From CAYZXK01 sp964482395 (lineage in GTDB: Bacteria > Planctomycetota > Phycisphaerae > UBA1845 > Fen-1342): 20,119 nt of DNA. This document shows, piece after piece, positions 1 through 7,697 of the stretch (positions are counted from its first letter, which is position 1; every line of letters starts with the position of its first letter). The notes under the pieces are model-generated. The model ran no database searches. It was not told the DNA's origin and saw only the letters and a list, made by a program, of their open reading frames with translations. The position numbers and the translations under genes are program-made. The stretch covers positions 1 to 20,119 of the forward strand of contig CAYZXK010000105.1 in assembly GCA_964482395.1 (NCBI GenBank), written 5' to 3'.

Positions 1-87
1 ATCGTGTACGGTCTGGTGGCGTACTACAACGCCAAGTACGCCACGCGGGTCTGCAAAGAATTCCGGGAGGTCCGCGGTGTGGCCTGA
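1..87 (+). CDS. C-terminal fragment of an unrecognised protein
   Basis: Frame 1 is open from the window edge to a TGA at 85-87, giving 28 residues. The piece begins with a hydrophobic, Tyr-rich stretch (IVYGLVAYYNAKYATR) followed by a charged tail (CKEFREVRG), which would fit the end of a membrane protein with a short cytoplasmic tail. The body of the gene lies outside the window, so no family can be named. It could also be a chance open frame at the edge; the in-frame stop followed by a non-coding stretch is the main support. Confidence 0.45.
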   Translation: MVYGLVAYYNAKYATRVCKEFREVRGVA

Positions 88-222
88 AATGCCCTTCTTA
101 ACCCGCAACAATTACACACGGGAATTGACGTTACCGGGGGACCCGACCGACCGCACGCCCGTAGTGCACGGCAGCCCAGCGAGCCGAGCCTAACCGGCCG
201 CCTCACTTGGCTGCCAAGCGAC

Positions 223-228
223 TATACT
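223..228 (+). promoter_or_regulatory. Possible -10 box of the miaB promoter
   Basis: TATACT matches the bacterial -10 consensus at five of six positions and lies 45 bases before the miaB ATG. No good -35 box sits 16-18 bases upstream. The rest of the 88-272 gap shows no gene or RNA that I can recognise. This is a single-motif call and therefore weak. Confidence 0.3.
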
Positions 229-272
229 TGCTTGAAGGAAGCTGAGGGCGGCCTCATTGGGCCGAACCAGAG

Positions 273-1718
273 ATGGACCGCAGACCCGAGACCTACTACC
301 TCGAAACCTTCGGCTGTCAGATGAACGTGCTGGACAGCCAGCTCGTCGAAGGACAGTTGCGCGACCTGGGCCTGCGCCGGGTGCCCAGCAGCCAGCAGGC
401 CGACGTGATCCTGTTCAATACTTGCAGCGTCCGGCAACACGCGGAGGACAAGGTCTGCTCGCGCCTGGGACGACTGAAGACTCTCAAGCGCCATCGCCCT
501 CAGACCATCATCGGCGTGATCGGCTGCATGGCCGAGCGTCAAAAAGAGGCGTTGTTCGAGAGTGTGCCGCACCTGGACCTGCTCTGCGGGCCCGGCGAGC
601 TGCACCGCCTCCCCGGGCTGATCCAGCAGGCCTGGGAGCGCGGGCGGCCGGTCGCGGCCCTGGCGGGTTTGCAGTCGCGACGGACCCCGGCGCTGGAGCG
701 GGCACTGGAAGATGACGAACTGGAAATGCTGGACCTGTCACGCCGGATGGACCGCAGCGATAACCTGCTCCGGTCCTACGTCCGGGTGCAGCGGGGCTGC
801 GACAAGTTCTGCACGTACTGCGTGGTCCCATTCGTCCGCGGGCCGCAGCGCAGCCGCCCGCCGGCCCACATTCTCCAGGAAGTGGAGGCTCTCAGTCGCC
901 AGGGCTGTCGCGAAGTCACCCTCCTGGGACAAACCGTGAATTCCTACGCATATCCGGAGGATGGTCGCAAGGTCGGCCTGGCCCGGCTCTTGGAGCGCGT
1001 TCACGCGGTCGCAGGCATCAATCGTATCCGGTTCGTGACCAGCTATCCCGCGGAGTGGGACGAAGACATCTTTCGCGTGATGCGGGACTACCCGCGAATC
1101 TGTCCGCACCTGCACATTCCCGCCCAAAGCGGCTCGGACCGCATACTCCAAGCCATGAATCGCCGATACACCGTCGCCGATTACCTGCGCCTGGTAGACA
1201 CCGCTCGTCGCTACATCCCGGACCTGGCGCTGGCCGGGGATTTCATCGTTGGATTTTGCGGCGAGACCGAACGCGATTTCCAGGCCACGGTGGACCTGGT
1301 CCGGGCGGTGCAGTACCAGACCTTGTTCGTGTTCAAGTACTCGCCGCGACCCGGCACGGCTGCCGAGCGAAATCAAAACGACGACGTGCCGCATTCAGTG
1401 AAGGTCCGGCGGAACAACGAGCTGTTGGCCGTGCAGAGCGAGATCAGCCGCCGGCAGAAGCAGGCCTGGATCGGCCAGTCCGTCGAGGTGCTGGTGGAAG
1501 GCTACAGCAAAGCAGCCGCCAAACCGCATTCGCGCCAGCCCGCCCAGCTTGTCGGCCGCACCCCCCACGATCTGATCACCGTGTTTTACGGTCAGCCGGA
1601 GCACATCGGCGCGATTGTCAAAGTGCGTGTGGAGTCGGCATCCGCGCTGACTTTGCATGGACGACTGGAGTCGGTCCTGTCGCCACCGCCTGCCCGCGTT
1701 ATCGGCCCCAGTGATTGA
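273..1718 (+). CDS. miaB: tRNA-2-methylthio-N6-dimethylallyladenosine synthase MiaB
   Basis: MiaB is a radical-SAM methylthiotransferase that converts i6A37 to ms2i6A37 in tRNAs reading UNN codons; it acts in the cytoplasm. The 481-residue protein has the three Cys of the N-terminal UPF0004 domain (Cys15 in FGCQMN, Cys51 in NTCSVR, Cys85 in GCMAER), which ligate the auxiliary [4Fe-4S] cluster. The radical-SAM triad CxxxCxxC follows at Cys176, Cys180 and Cys183, and a TRAM-like C-terminal region sits at about residues 405-470. Length and domain order are normal for the family. The ATG at 273 is the only in-frame start after the TGA at 243; its ribosome-binding site is weak. NTCSVR and the QMN box favour MiaB over the paralogues RimO and MtaB. 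It appears to be transcribed separately from the signalling block downstream. Confidence 0.93.
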   Translation: MDRRPETYYLETFGCQMNVLDSQLVEGQLRDLGLRRVPSSQQADVILFNTCSVRQHAEDKVCSRLGRLKTLKRHRPQTIIGVIGCMAERQKEALFESVPHLDLLCGPGELHRLPGLIQQAWERGRPVAALAGLQSRRTPALERALEDDELEMLDLSRRMDRSDNLLRSYVRVQRGCDKFCTYCVVPFVRGPQRSRPPAHILQEVEALSRQGCREVTLLGQTVNSYAYPEDGRKVGLARLLERVHAVAGINRIRFVTSYPAEWDEDIFRVMRDYPRICPHLHIPAQSGSDRILQAMNRRYTVADYLRLVDTARRYIPDLALAGDFIVGFCGETERDFQATVDLVRAVQYQTLFVFKYSPRPGTAAERNQNDDVPHSVKVRRNNELLAVQSEISRRQKQAWIGQSVEVLVEGYSKAAAKPHSRQPAQLVGRTPHDLITVFYGQPEHIGAIVKVRVESASALTLHGRLESVLSPPPARVIGPSD

Positions 1719-1830
1719 CCCGCTGGCCGGGAGCGATTCGGTTTGGCGGGGAAAGTCGCGAGCTGGTCCGCCGCGGCTGCCAATCGCCGCTTCCGCCGCC
1801 CACCCCTCCCCACTTGTTCAAGTTTGCTAC

Positions 1831-1846
1831 TGGCACCACCGATGCA
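1831..1846 (+). promoter_or_regulatory. Possible sigma-54 (-24/-12) promoter before the histidine kinase gene
   Basis: TGGCAC, five bases, then ATGCA gives the GG-N10-GC spacing (GG at 1832-1833, GC at 1844-1845) typical of RpoN promoters; it differs from the TGGCAC-N5-TTGC consensus at one strong position. A start site about 12 bases downstream would lie near 1857, giving a short leader to the start codon at 1879/1885. The 1719-1884 gap holds no other recognisable feature. No rpoN gene or enhancer-binding regulator is in the window, so use of the site is inference. Confidence 0.35.
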
Positions 1847-1884
1847 CCACCGCAGCAACTTGTCGTGGGAACGCAGCCGTGGCC

Positions 1885-3732
1885 ATGGCCGAACCGCAGA
1901 GCAACTTCGCGCCGATCAAACCGGCCCGCCCTTGGCGGCAGCACTTATGGGACGGCGTGTTGCCCGAGGCCCTGGGACTGTGCTTCGTGGCCATCATCCT
2001 GGCGGCACTTGCCGCCGGTTACCTGGTTGCCGACCACTTCTGGCAGAAACAGTCCCAGGCGACAACTCGGACCCACGCCGAAAATCTCGCCCAGGCCCTG
2101 GCCACGGCACTCGGAGCGCGTGAAGAGCCCGACGAGCAGACCCTGGCCGCCCTGGCCCAGGGCCTGTCACGGTGCTTTCAGTTACGGTCGGTGCGCTGGA
2201 CCGCCGCGGACGGAACCCTGCGACTGGTTTGGCCACCCCAGCTCAGGGCCGCGGCCACCCCGCCAGCCGAAGCGCAAGCCGGCCAGCGCCTTGTGACCCT
2301 CACGGTCCCGGTTCGCAGCCCGACCGGCCAGCCGATGGGCGATCTGCTGATCGTGCATGAGGCCGACGATCGGCACGGCTATCGAACGTTTCTGCTTTTA
2401 AACTGGGGAGGGGCAGCCGGGCTGACGTTGTTGGCGTTTGCCGCCTTCCACCAGCGACTTCGACGTCATCTGCGGCCGGTGGCGGCCATCGAGCGCAGCC
2501 TGCACAGCTACGTCGCCGGCGTGGAGAAGGAACTGCTCTCGCTCCAGCTCAGCGACTCGCTGGGCAGCATCGCCCGGGGGTGGAACACTCTGATCGAACA
2601 ACTGGCCGCCACTCAGCAACAGCTTCGCAACGCCCAGCAGGCCCAAGCCGGTCCGTACGTGGCGGCGCGGCTGGAAAACACCCTTTTCCGCCGGGTGGTC
2701 GACCGCCTGCCTTTCGGCCTGATCTGCACCGGCCCGGACCAGCGCATCACCTACGCCAATCCCTCGGCCGCCGCTCTACTGGCACGACCGGTCGACGGAC
2801 TGGTGGGCCGGCCCGCCGGCGAGGTGATCGACAACCCGGCGGTCAGCCAGGCCATAGCCGGCGCTGAGGCCGGCTGCCGGGCCGGCCTGTCGGTCGACCA
2901 CACCACCAAGGACAAAGACCACGAATCGACCCTGCGTTTCCGCATCATGCCGATGCCCGAGCCGGCCAGCGGCGGGATCATAATCACAGTCGAGGATATC
3001 AGCCAGTTGCGAGAAGGCCAGCGGGCCCGCGACAACTTCCTCTATCACGTCACCCACGAGCTGCGCACCCCGCTGACCAACATCGCGGCCTACGCCGAAA
3101 CCCTCACCCAGCCCGGCTTCGACGACGAGCAGACCCGCAAGGAATGCTACAACGTCCTGATCAGCGAGACCCGCCGCCTCTCACGCCTGGTGGAGGACAT
3201 TCTCAGCATCTCGCAACTGGAGGTCGGCACCGCCCGCCTGGACATCGGCCAGGTCGACCTGCTGCGCCTGGTCCGCCAGATGGTGCAGGACAACCTGGGC
3301 GCCGCCGACGAGAAGGGCATCGACCTCACGCTGTCGGTGCCGCCCAAAGTCCCCAAGATCAACGGCGACAAGCAGCGGCTCTCCGTGCTGCTCAACAACC
3401 TGATCGGCAACGCGGTTAAGTACACCCCTTCCGGGGGCAAGGTGCAGGTCAGCCTGGAGGTGGACCAGCGACAGGTCCGGATCGCGGTCAAGGACACCGG
3501 CATCGGCATCGCGCCCGAGGACGCGCCCCACGTGTTCGAAAAGTTCTACCGAGCCGCGGACCAGGCCGTCCAGGCCGTTCCCGGTACCGGCCTGGGACTG
3601 GCCCTGGCCCGGGAAGTGGCCCGCCTCCACGGCGGCGACATCTTCCTGGAAAGCGAAAAGGGCAAGGGCTCGGTCTTCACCCTGGAGTTGCCGCTATCGC
3701 CGACCGAGGCGGCGGAGGTCACCGCCCGATGA
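1885..3732 (+). CDS. Membrane-bound PAS-domain sensor histidine kinase
   Basis: This is the sensor of a two-component system in the inner membrane. From the ATG at 1885 the protein is 615 residues. Segments in order: transmembrane helix (~30-50), ~115-residue extracytoplasmic region, second helix (~168-188), linker/HAMP-like helix, PAS domain (~260-370, with LPFGLICTGPDQRITYANPS), HisKA with the phospho-acceptor His391 in HELRTP, and HATPase_c with the N box (Asn509 in GNAVKY), G1 box (Asp537 in DTGIGI) and G2 box (GTGLGLALA). All catalytic boxes are intact. An alternative GTG start at 1879 has better spacing (8 bases) from a GGGA at 1867-1870. The frame stays open upstream into miaB, but that part looks non-coding. 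The stop overlaps the next gene by 4 bp. The signal sensed is unknown. Confidence 0.9.
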   Translation: MAEPQSNFAPIKPARPWRQHLWDGVLPEALGLCFVAIILAALAAGYLVADHFWQKQSQATTRTHAENLAQALATALGAREEPDEQTLAALAQGLSRCFQLRSVRWTAADGTLRLVWPPQLRAAATPPAEAQAGQRLVTLTVPVRSPTGQPMGDLLIVHEADDRHGYRTFLLLNWGGAAGLTLLAFAAFHQRLRRHLRPVAAIERSLHSYVAGVEKELLSLQLSDSLGSIARGWNTLIEQLAATQQQLRNAQQAQAGPYVAARLENTLFRRVVDRLPFGLICTGPDQRITYANPSAAALLARPVDGLVGRPAGEVIDNPAVSQAIAGAEAGCRAGLSVDHTTKDKDHESTLRFRIMPMPEPASGGIIITVEDISQLREGQRARDNFLYHVTHELRTPLTNIAAYAETLTQPGFDDEQTRKECYNVLISETRRLSRLVEDILSISQLEVGTARLDIGQVDLLRLVRQMVQDNLGAADEKGIDLTLSVPPKVPKINGDKQRLSVLLNNLIGNAVKYTPSGGKVQVSLEVDQRQVRIAVKDTGIGIAPEDAPHVFEKFYRAADQAVQAVPGTGLGLALAREVARLHGGDIFLESEKGKGSVFTLELPLSPTEAAEVTAR

Positions 3733-4169
3733 GTCGAATCCTGGTCGCCGAAGACGATCCGCACATCCTGCGCCTGATCAGCATGTGGCTGACCCGCCAC
3801 GGGCATGAAGTGATCGAGGCCCGTAATGGGCTGGTCGCCCGCGAGCTGATCTCCACCCAGCCGGTCGACGTGCTGGTCTCGGATGTGAACATGCCCGGAA
3901 TGGACGGCCTGAACCTGGTCGAGACCGTTTACGGCACCGGCCAGGTTCGACACGGGGTAATCGTGCTGACCAACCGCTGGGACCACGGCGAAATCGGCGA
4001 ACGACTGGCCGACTGGGGCGTTCAGGTCATTGCCAAGCCGTTCAGCCCCTCCCGCCTGTCCGAGTTGATCGAGTCGATGACCGCCGGCACGCGCCGCGCC
4101 GGCCGACCCGCCCACTCGGCCGGCACGCCCGATCAGCAATCCACCTCCCAGGAGGCCGGGGCCCCATGA
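3729..4169 (+). CDS. Single-domain (receiver) response regulator
   Basis: This CheY-like receiver of 146 residues is probably phosphorylated by the histidine kinase encoded immediately upstream. Acidic pocket Glu8-Asp9-Asp10, phospho-acceptor Asp52 (SDVNMPGMDG), switch Thr81 and Lys103 (AKPF) are all in place. The receiver ends near residue 120; a ~25-residue Ser/Thr/Pro/Gly-rich tail follows and no output domain exists. It overlaps the kinase stop and the next start by ATGA at both ends, so translation is probably coupled. Without an output domain it probably acts by protein contact, and the HD-GYP protein encoded next is the obvious candidate partner. That partnership is inferred from gene order alone. 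Confidence 0.92.
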   Translation: MSRILVAEDDPHILRLISMWLTRHGHEVIEARNGLVARELISTQPVDVLVSDVNMPGMDGLNLVETVYGTGQVRHGVIVLTNRWDHGEIGERLADWGVQVIAKPFSPSRLSELIESMTAGTRRAGRPAHSAGTPDQQSTSQEAGAP

Positions 4170-5806
4170 GCAGCGACATCCCATCCACCCCGCATGATTC
4201 GCTCCTGCGCGACCTGCTGTCCGGGCTGTCGCTGACCGGGCCGGAGCCTACTCGCTCGGTCGGCCTGCTGGCCAGTCCCCACCATGCTCCCCAACCTCCT
4301 GCCCACTGCCTGCAAGCCTGCCTGGATGGCGACCCGAACGCGATCGGGCGACTCGGCTGCCAACTGCTGGCGGCGGCCGCGGCAGGCAACCTCGACCCCC
4401 AGACCCCCATGCCGACCCGATGCCCGAAGGGATTCCAGGTCGCGGCTCGACACGCCCTGATCGGCAACAGCCCGATGGTGGTGTTCACCGTGCAGGGCAA
4501 GAACGCCGCCGGCAGTGAATCCGTAGACTTCGACCGGCCCGAAATGGACCCTGCCCGGCTGCTGGCCCACCTGGACGCCGCGTCCAATCTCGTGCAGCGG
4601 ATCGGCCAGCTCCTGGAAGAAAACGCGGGCTTCGCCAACGAAGTCCTCCAGAACTACGAACAGCTCAATCTGATCTTCGATCTGACCCAGCAGATCACCC
4701 AGTTCACGCACGTGGCGGGCATCGAGCGCCTGTTGGCCCAGCGCGTGGCCCGGCTGCTTTCGGCGGAGACGGTCTACGTGGTGAGCCTGGACGGACGATG
4801 CCGGGTGTACCCGGCCCGGAAAACCGAAGGCGCCGGTGCACAGCCGGTCAAGCCGGCTTCAGCCATCGGCCAATTCGGGGACGCGCCGGCTGAGGACCTC
4901 GCGCGGGCCGGATCCGGAGCCGCCCTTTCAGACGAAATGCGGTCGGCGGTCGAGTCGGTCCGTCGCACCCGTCGAGTACTGGTCGCCATGCCCGACGGCC
5001 GGCATCTGATCGCCGGTCCCCTGATGCGCCTGGACGAGAAAGTCGACGTGGTGCTGGCCGTCCGCCATCCGGACCGCGGCGTCTTCAACGCCGGCGACAT
5101 GATGCTCCTGGAATCGGTGCTCTCCTTCGGGGGGCAGATCATCAGCAACACCGAACTGCACGATCGCATGCGCCGCATGTCACTGGAAGTGACTCGGGCG
5201 CTGGTGGCCGCGATCGACAAGAAGGATCACTACACCAGCGGGCATTCGGAACGGGCGGGCTTCCTGACCGCCCTGACCGCGGTCCACCTGGGCGTGCGCC
5301 CGCCCCAATTGCAGGCCATGGAGTGGGCCGGTCTGCTGCACGACGTGGGCAAAATCGGCATCCCCGAGGAAATCCTCTGCAAACCCGGGAAACTCACGCC
5401 CGAGGAATTCGAGCTTATCAAACAGCATCCGCGAATGGGCTACGAAATCCTCCAGCCCATCAAGAGCCTGGGCGTCATCCTGGACGGCGTGCTCTACCAC
5501 CACGAGTATCCCGACGGGAGCGGCTACCCCGAGGGCCTGGTGGGCGAGCAAATCCCCTTGGTGGCCCGGATCATTCACGTGGTGGACAGCTTCGACGCTC
5601 TGACCACAAGCCGGTCCTATCGCGAGGCCTTCAGCATCGAGGAGGCCATACAGATCATCCGGCGTGAGGAGGGCACCCACATCGACGCCGAAGTCGCCGA
5701 AGCCTTCATAGAGGCATTTGACGTCTACCGGCGTGACCACCCGCACGATTTCGCTCTCCGTTTCGCGCATCTGGTGGAAAGGGAGATGGCCGATGCCCAC
5801 GTTTGA
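4166..5806 (+). CDS. GAF/HD-GYP-domain protein, predicted cyclic-di-GMP phosphodiesterase
   Basis: HD-GYP proteins hydrolyse c-di-GMP in the cytoplasm. This 546-residue protein has an N-terminal Cys-containing region (Cys48, Cys52, Cys65, Cys86), a helical linker (~145-180), a GAF-like domain (~175-325) and an HD-GYP domain (~335-520). The key motifs are intact: His392-Asp393 with Lys396 (LLHDVGKIGIP), His445-His446 (YHHEYPDGSGYP) and VDSFDALTTSR. The N-terminal region, with spaced Cys and an RCPKGF turn followed by a hydrophobic strand ending in Gly, is reminiscent of PocR-type sensory domains; that is a weak resemblance. The start overlaps the response regulator stop by ATGA, so the receiver may regulate this enzyme. 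The gene end overlaps the next start by 14 bp. Confidence 0.9.
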   Translation: MSSDIPSTPHDSLLRDLLSGLSLTGPEPTRSVGLLASPHHAPQPPAHCLQACLDGDPNAIGRLGCQLLAAAAAGNLDPQTPMPTRCPKGFQVAARHALIGNSPMVVFTVQGKNAAGSESVDFDRPEMDPARLLAHLDAASNLVQRIGQLLEENAGFANEVLQNYEQLNLIFDLTQQITQFTHVAGIERLLAQRVARLLSAETVYVVSLDGRCRVYPARKTEGAGAQPVKPASAIGQFGDAPAEDLARAGSGAALSDEMRSAVESVRRTRRVLVAMPDGRHLIAGPLMRLDEKVDVVLAVRHPDRGVFNAGDMMLLESVLSFGGQIISNTELHDRMRRMSLEVTRALVAAIDKKDHYTSGHSERAGFLTALTAVHLGVRPPQLQAMEWAGLLHDVGKIGIPEEILCKPGKLTPEEFELIKQHPRMGYEILQPIKSLGVILDGVLYHHEYPDGSGYPEGLVGEQIPLVARIIHVVDSFDALTTSRSYREAFSIEEAIQIIRREEGTHIDAEVAEAFIEAFDVYRRDHPHDFALRFAHLVEREMADAHV

Positions 5807-7241
5807 CCCGGTTGTCATCTCGGCGACGCTGCTCGCCGTGATTGTGCTTCTGGCGGTCGGCCTGCTGCGCCTCACCCGTCGACCCGCCGGCCCGGTATGC
5901 AATCACCAGGACCGCGACCTCCCGACCGGCGGGTGCCGCGGCTCGCTTGCCGCTTCCGGCCCCTGCGACGCGGTCGCGACCGCAACTTCGCTCAAGGAAC
6001 GTGAACCGGCCCCAATCAAGCCGCAGCCGGCCAGTGTGGGGGCGCCCCCGGCGCTCTCGCCCGATGTGGTCATCCAGCGCACCTGGGCCGCATTCCATCA
6101 GTGGCTGGCGCAGAACGAGAACCGGCCCGATATGTGGGTCTCCTTCGACCAGCTCGTACGTGAGCTGCTGGTGGCCAGTTTCGGGACCCGCCGGGTCCGA
6201 TGCTACCAGGTCCGGCCTGGAGCAGACCGACCGCTCCCCATATCCCTGGGCGGTCGAGCCGGTCCGGGCCCGGGGCAGCCGGCCGCCGGCGGCACGCGGG
6301 ACGCCCTGCTCGAACACGTGGCCGCGAATGGAAGAGAGTACGTGCTCGGCGACCCATCCCATGGCCCGCTGGTAGACGACCTGGCGGCCAGCGCTCCCGA
6401 GCGCTGGGCCTGGGTCTGGCCCATCCGCGATGGCCGCAGCACGATCGGCCTGGTGGCGGTGGGCCCCAGCGAGCCGGACGTGTCGGCGAACGCCGATGGC
6501 ACCAACGACCAAGTCCACGCCCGCCCGGCAGCGGGCCCCGGCCGCCCCGGACCGGATCCCGGTCTGCGGCTTCCCATTCGTCAGACCCTCGGCCCGCTGA
6601 TCTCATTGTGCTGGCAGCATGTGGCCTGCCTGGATCAGCTCAAGGCGGCCCGACGAACCGACCGGGCAACCGGACTGCTCACCCGCAGCGACTTCTTCGC
6701 CCTGGCCCGCGAGGCCCTGGCCGACTCCTACAGCATGAACGAGCCGGTGGTGCTGCTGGTCTTCGGACTGGAAGGGCTGCGCCGACTGGACGACACCGCC
6801 TGCTGGCAACAGCGGGACCTGCTCATCCAGAACCTGGGCCACCTGATCGCCAGCCGTACTCGTAGCGACGATCTGGTCGGACGTTTCACCGACGACCGGT
6901 TCGCGCTGTTGCTACGCCGGCTGGACGCCGGCCTCGGCCGGCTGATTGCCGAGAAGATGCTCGCGGCCGCCAACCAGCGGATGCGCGAGCTGGCCGGCGG
7001 GTTGGAAGCTGCGGGGAAAGACTTCGGGACGCTCCAGCCCGACGGCACCCGGGTTGCTTCGACCCGACCGGGCGATCAGACGCCGGTGCGGCTGCGTATC
7101 GGCCTGGCCGCCAGCGGCCTGACCCAGCCGTCGCTCGAAGAGCTGATGCAGTCCGCCCTGCGGGCTCTCGAACAGGCCCGCCGGGAAAAGTTGGATCTGG
7201 CTGAAAGCGCACCCGGGCAGACAGGACCCGCCCCCCAGTGA
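5793..7241 (+). CDS. Membrane-anchored protein with a degenerate GGDEF domain
   Basis: The protein is 482 residues from the ATG at 5793, preceded by a purine-rich AAAGGGAG at good spacing. It has a single N-terminal transmembrane helix (~7-25), a Pro/Ala-rich linker, a GAF-like region (~90-230) and a GGDEF domain (~285-440). The domain entry motif is recognisable (Asp290 in DRATGLLTR), but the active-site signature reads TDDRF (366-370) in place of GG[DE]EF. Cyclase activity is therefore unlikely. The inhibitory-site motif RxxD is kept as RSDD (357-360), exactly five residues before the degenerate signature, as in active cyclases. The likely role is as a c-di-GMP receptor or scaffold at the membrane. 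The start lies inside the end of the HD-GYP gene, implying joint expression. Confidence 0.85.
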   Translation: MPTFDPVVISATLLAVIVLLAVGLLRLTRRPAGPVCNHQDRDLPTGGCRGSLAASGPCDAVATATSLKEREPAPIKPQPASVGAPPALSPDVVIQRTWAAFHQWLAQNENRPDMWVSFDQLVRELLVASFGTRRVRCYQVRPGADRPLPISLGGRAGPGPGQPAAGGTRDALLEHVAANGREYVLGDPSHGPLVDDLAASAPERWAWVWPIRDGRSTIGLVAVGPSEPDVSANADGTNDQVHARPAAGPGRPGPDPGLRLPIRQTLGPLISLCWQHVACLDQLKAARRTDRATGLLTRSDFFALAREALADSYSMNEPVVLLVFGLEGLRRLDDTACWQQRDLLIQNLGHLIASRTRSDDLVGRFTDDRFALLLRRLDAGLGRLIAEKMLAAANQRMRELAGGLEAAGKDFGTLQPDGTRVASTRPGDQTPVRLRIGLAASGLTQPSLEELMQSALRALEQARREKLDLAESAPGQTGPAPQ

Positions 7242-7302
7242 GCGGTGCCCGGGCGTCGCCGGCGGCCGGTGGCAGGAAGCAGCGAGAAGCGGGAGTTGAG
7301 CC

Positions 7303-7641
7303 GTGAAGGTACAAACCCAGCCCCATCCGCAAGCCACAGTGCTGATCGCCCACGGGCCGCTGATCGGCGACGAGGTTGCCGACCTGCGCCGGGCCATCGA
7401 CTCGGCGGCCGGCCCGGCTACCAAGCGGGTCATCATCGACATGTCCGACGTTCCCTATCTGGATTCCGCGGGCATCGAGATGCTGGCCGAAGTGTGCGGG
7501 ACTCAGCTCTTCCCCCTGACCCGCCCCAAACTGGCCGCGCTGAGCGAAACCTGTCGTGAAGCCCTGGACCTTACCGATGTTCTGCCCCGTTTGGAGGTGT
7601 ACGACACAGTCGAAAACGCTCTGCGAAGCTGCCAGCGCTGA
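7303..7641 (+). CDS. STAS-domain protein, anti-sigma factor antagonist-like
   Basis: This stand-alone STAS domain of 112 residues resembles SpoIIAA/RsbV-type proteins, which switch partners according to Ser phosphorylation. The central motif IIDMSDVPYLDSAGIEML carries the expected phospho-acceptor, Ser55 in DSAG. The GTG start has a GGGAG Shine-Dalgarno seven bases upstream. Sixty-one bases separate it from the GGDEF gene and 56 from the ATPase gene, all on the same strand. No anti-sigma kinase or sigma factor is encoded nearby, so the partner is unknown. It might act within this signalling/pilus locus, or be a scaffold-type STAS protein. Confidence 0.85.
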   Translation: MKVQTQPHPQATVLIAHGPLIGDEVADLRRAIDSAAGPATKRVIIDMSDVPYLDSAGIEMLAEVCGTQLFPLTRPKLAALSETCREALDLTDVLPRLEVYDTVENALRSCQR

Positions 7642-7674
7642 TTGGTAACCAAGGGCCGCAGAAACGCTGGCAGC
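7628..7674 (+). other. Intercistronic hairpin between the STAS and ATPase genes
   Basis: GCTGCCAGCG (7628-7637) and CGCTGGCAGC (7665-7674) are perfect 10-base inverted copies. Inside the 27-base loop lies a smaller near-palindrome, TTGGT-A-ACCAA (7642-7652). The left arm contains the last codons of the STAS gene. No T-run follows, so it does not look like an intrinsic terminator; mRNA processing, stability or attenuation are possible. The ATPase gene's AGGTGA ribosome-binding site lies just downstream of the structure. Confidence 0.55.
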
Positions 7675-7697
7675 CGACGACCGAAGACAGGTGAGCA

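Noticed and set aside
1657..1884. Upstream extension of the histidine kinase frame starting inside miaB
   Set aside because: The extension overlaps miaB, has low-complexity Arg/Pro/Ser content and no ribosome-binding site; the protein-like sequence begins around the GTG 1879 / ATG 1885.
5718..5792. Upstream start for the GGDEF protein inside the HD-GYP gene
   Set aside because: The ATG at 5793 has a well-spaced purine-rich ribosome-binding site and gives an N-terminus that leads straight into the transmembrane helix.
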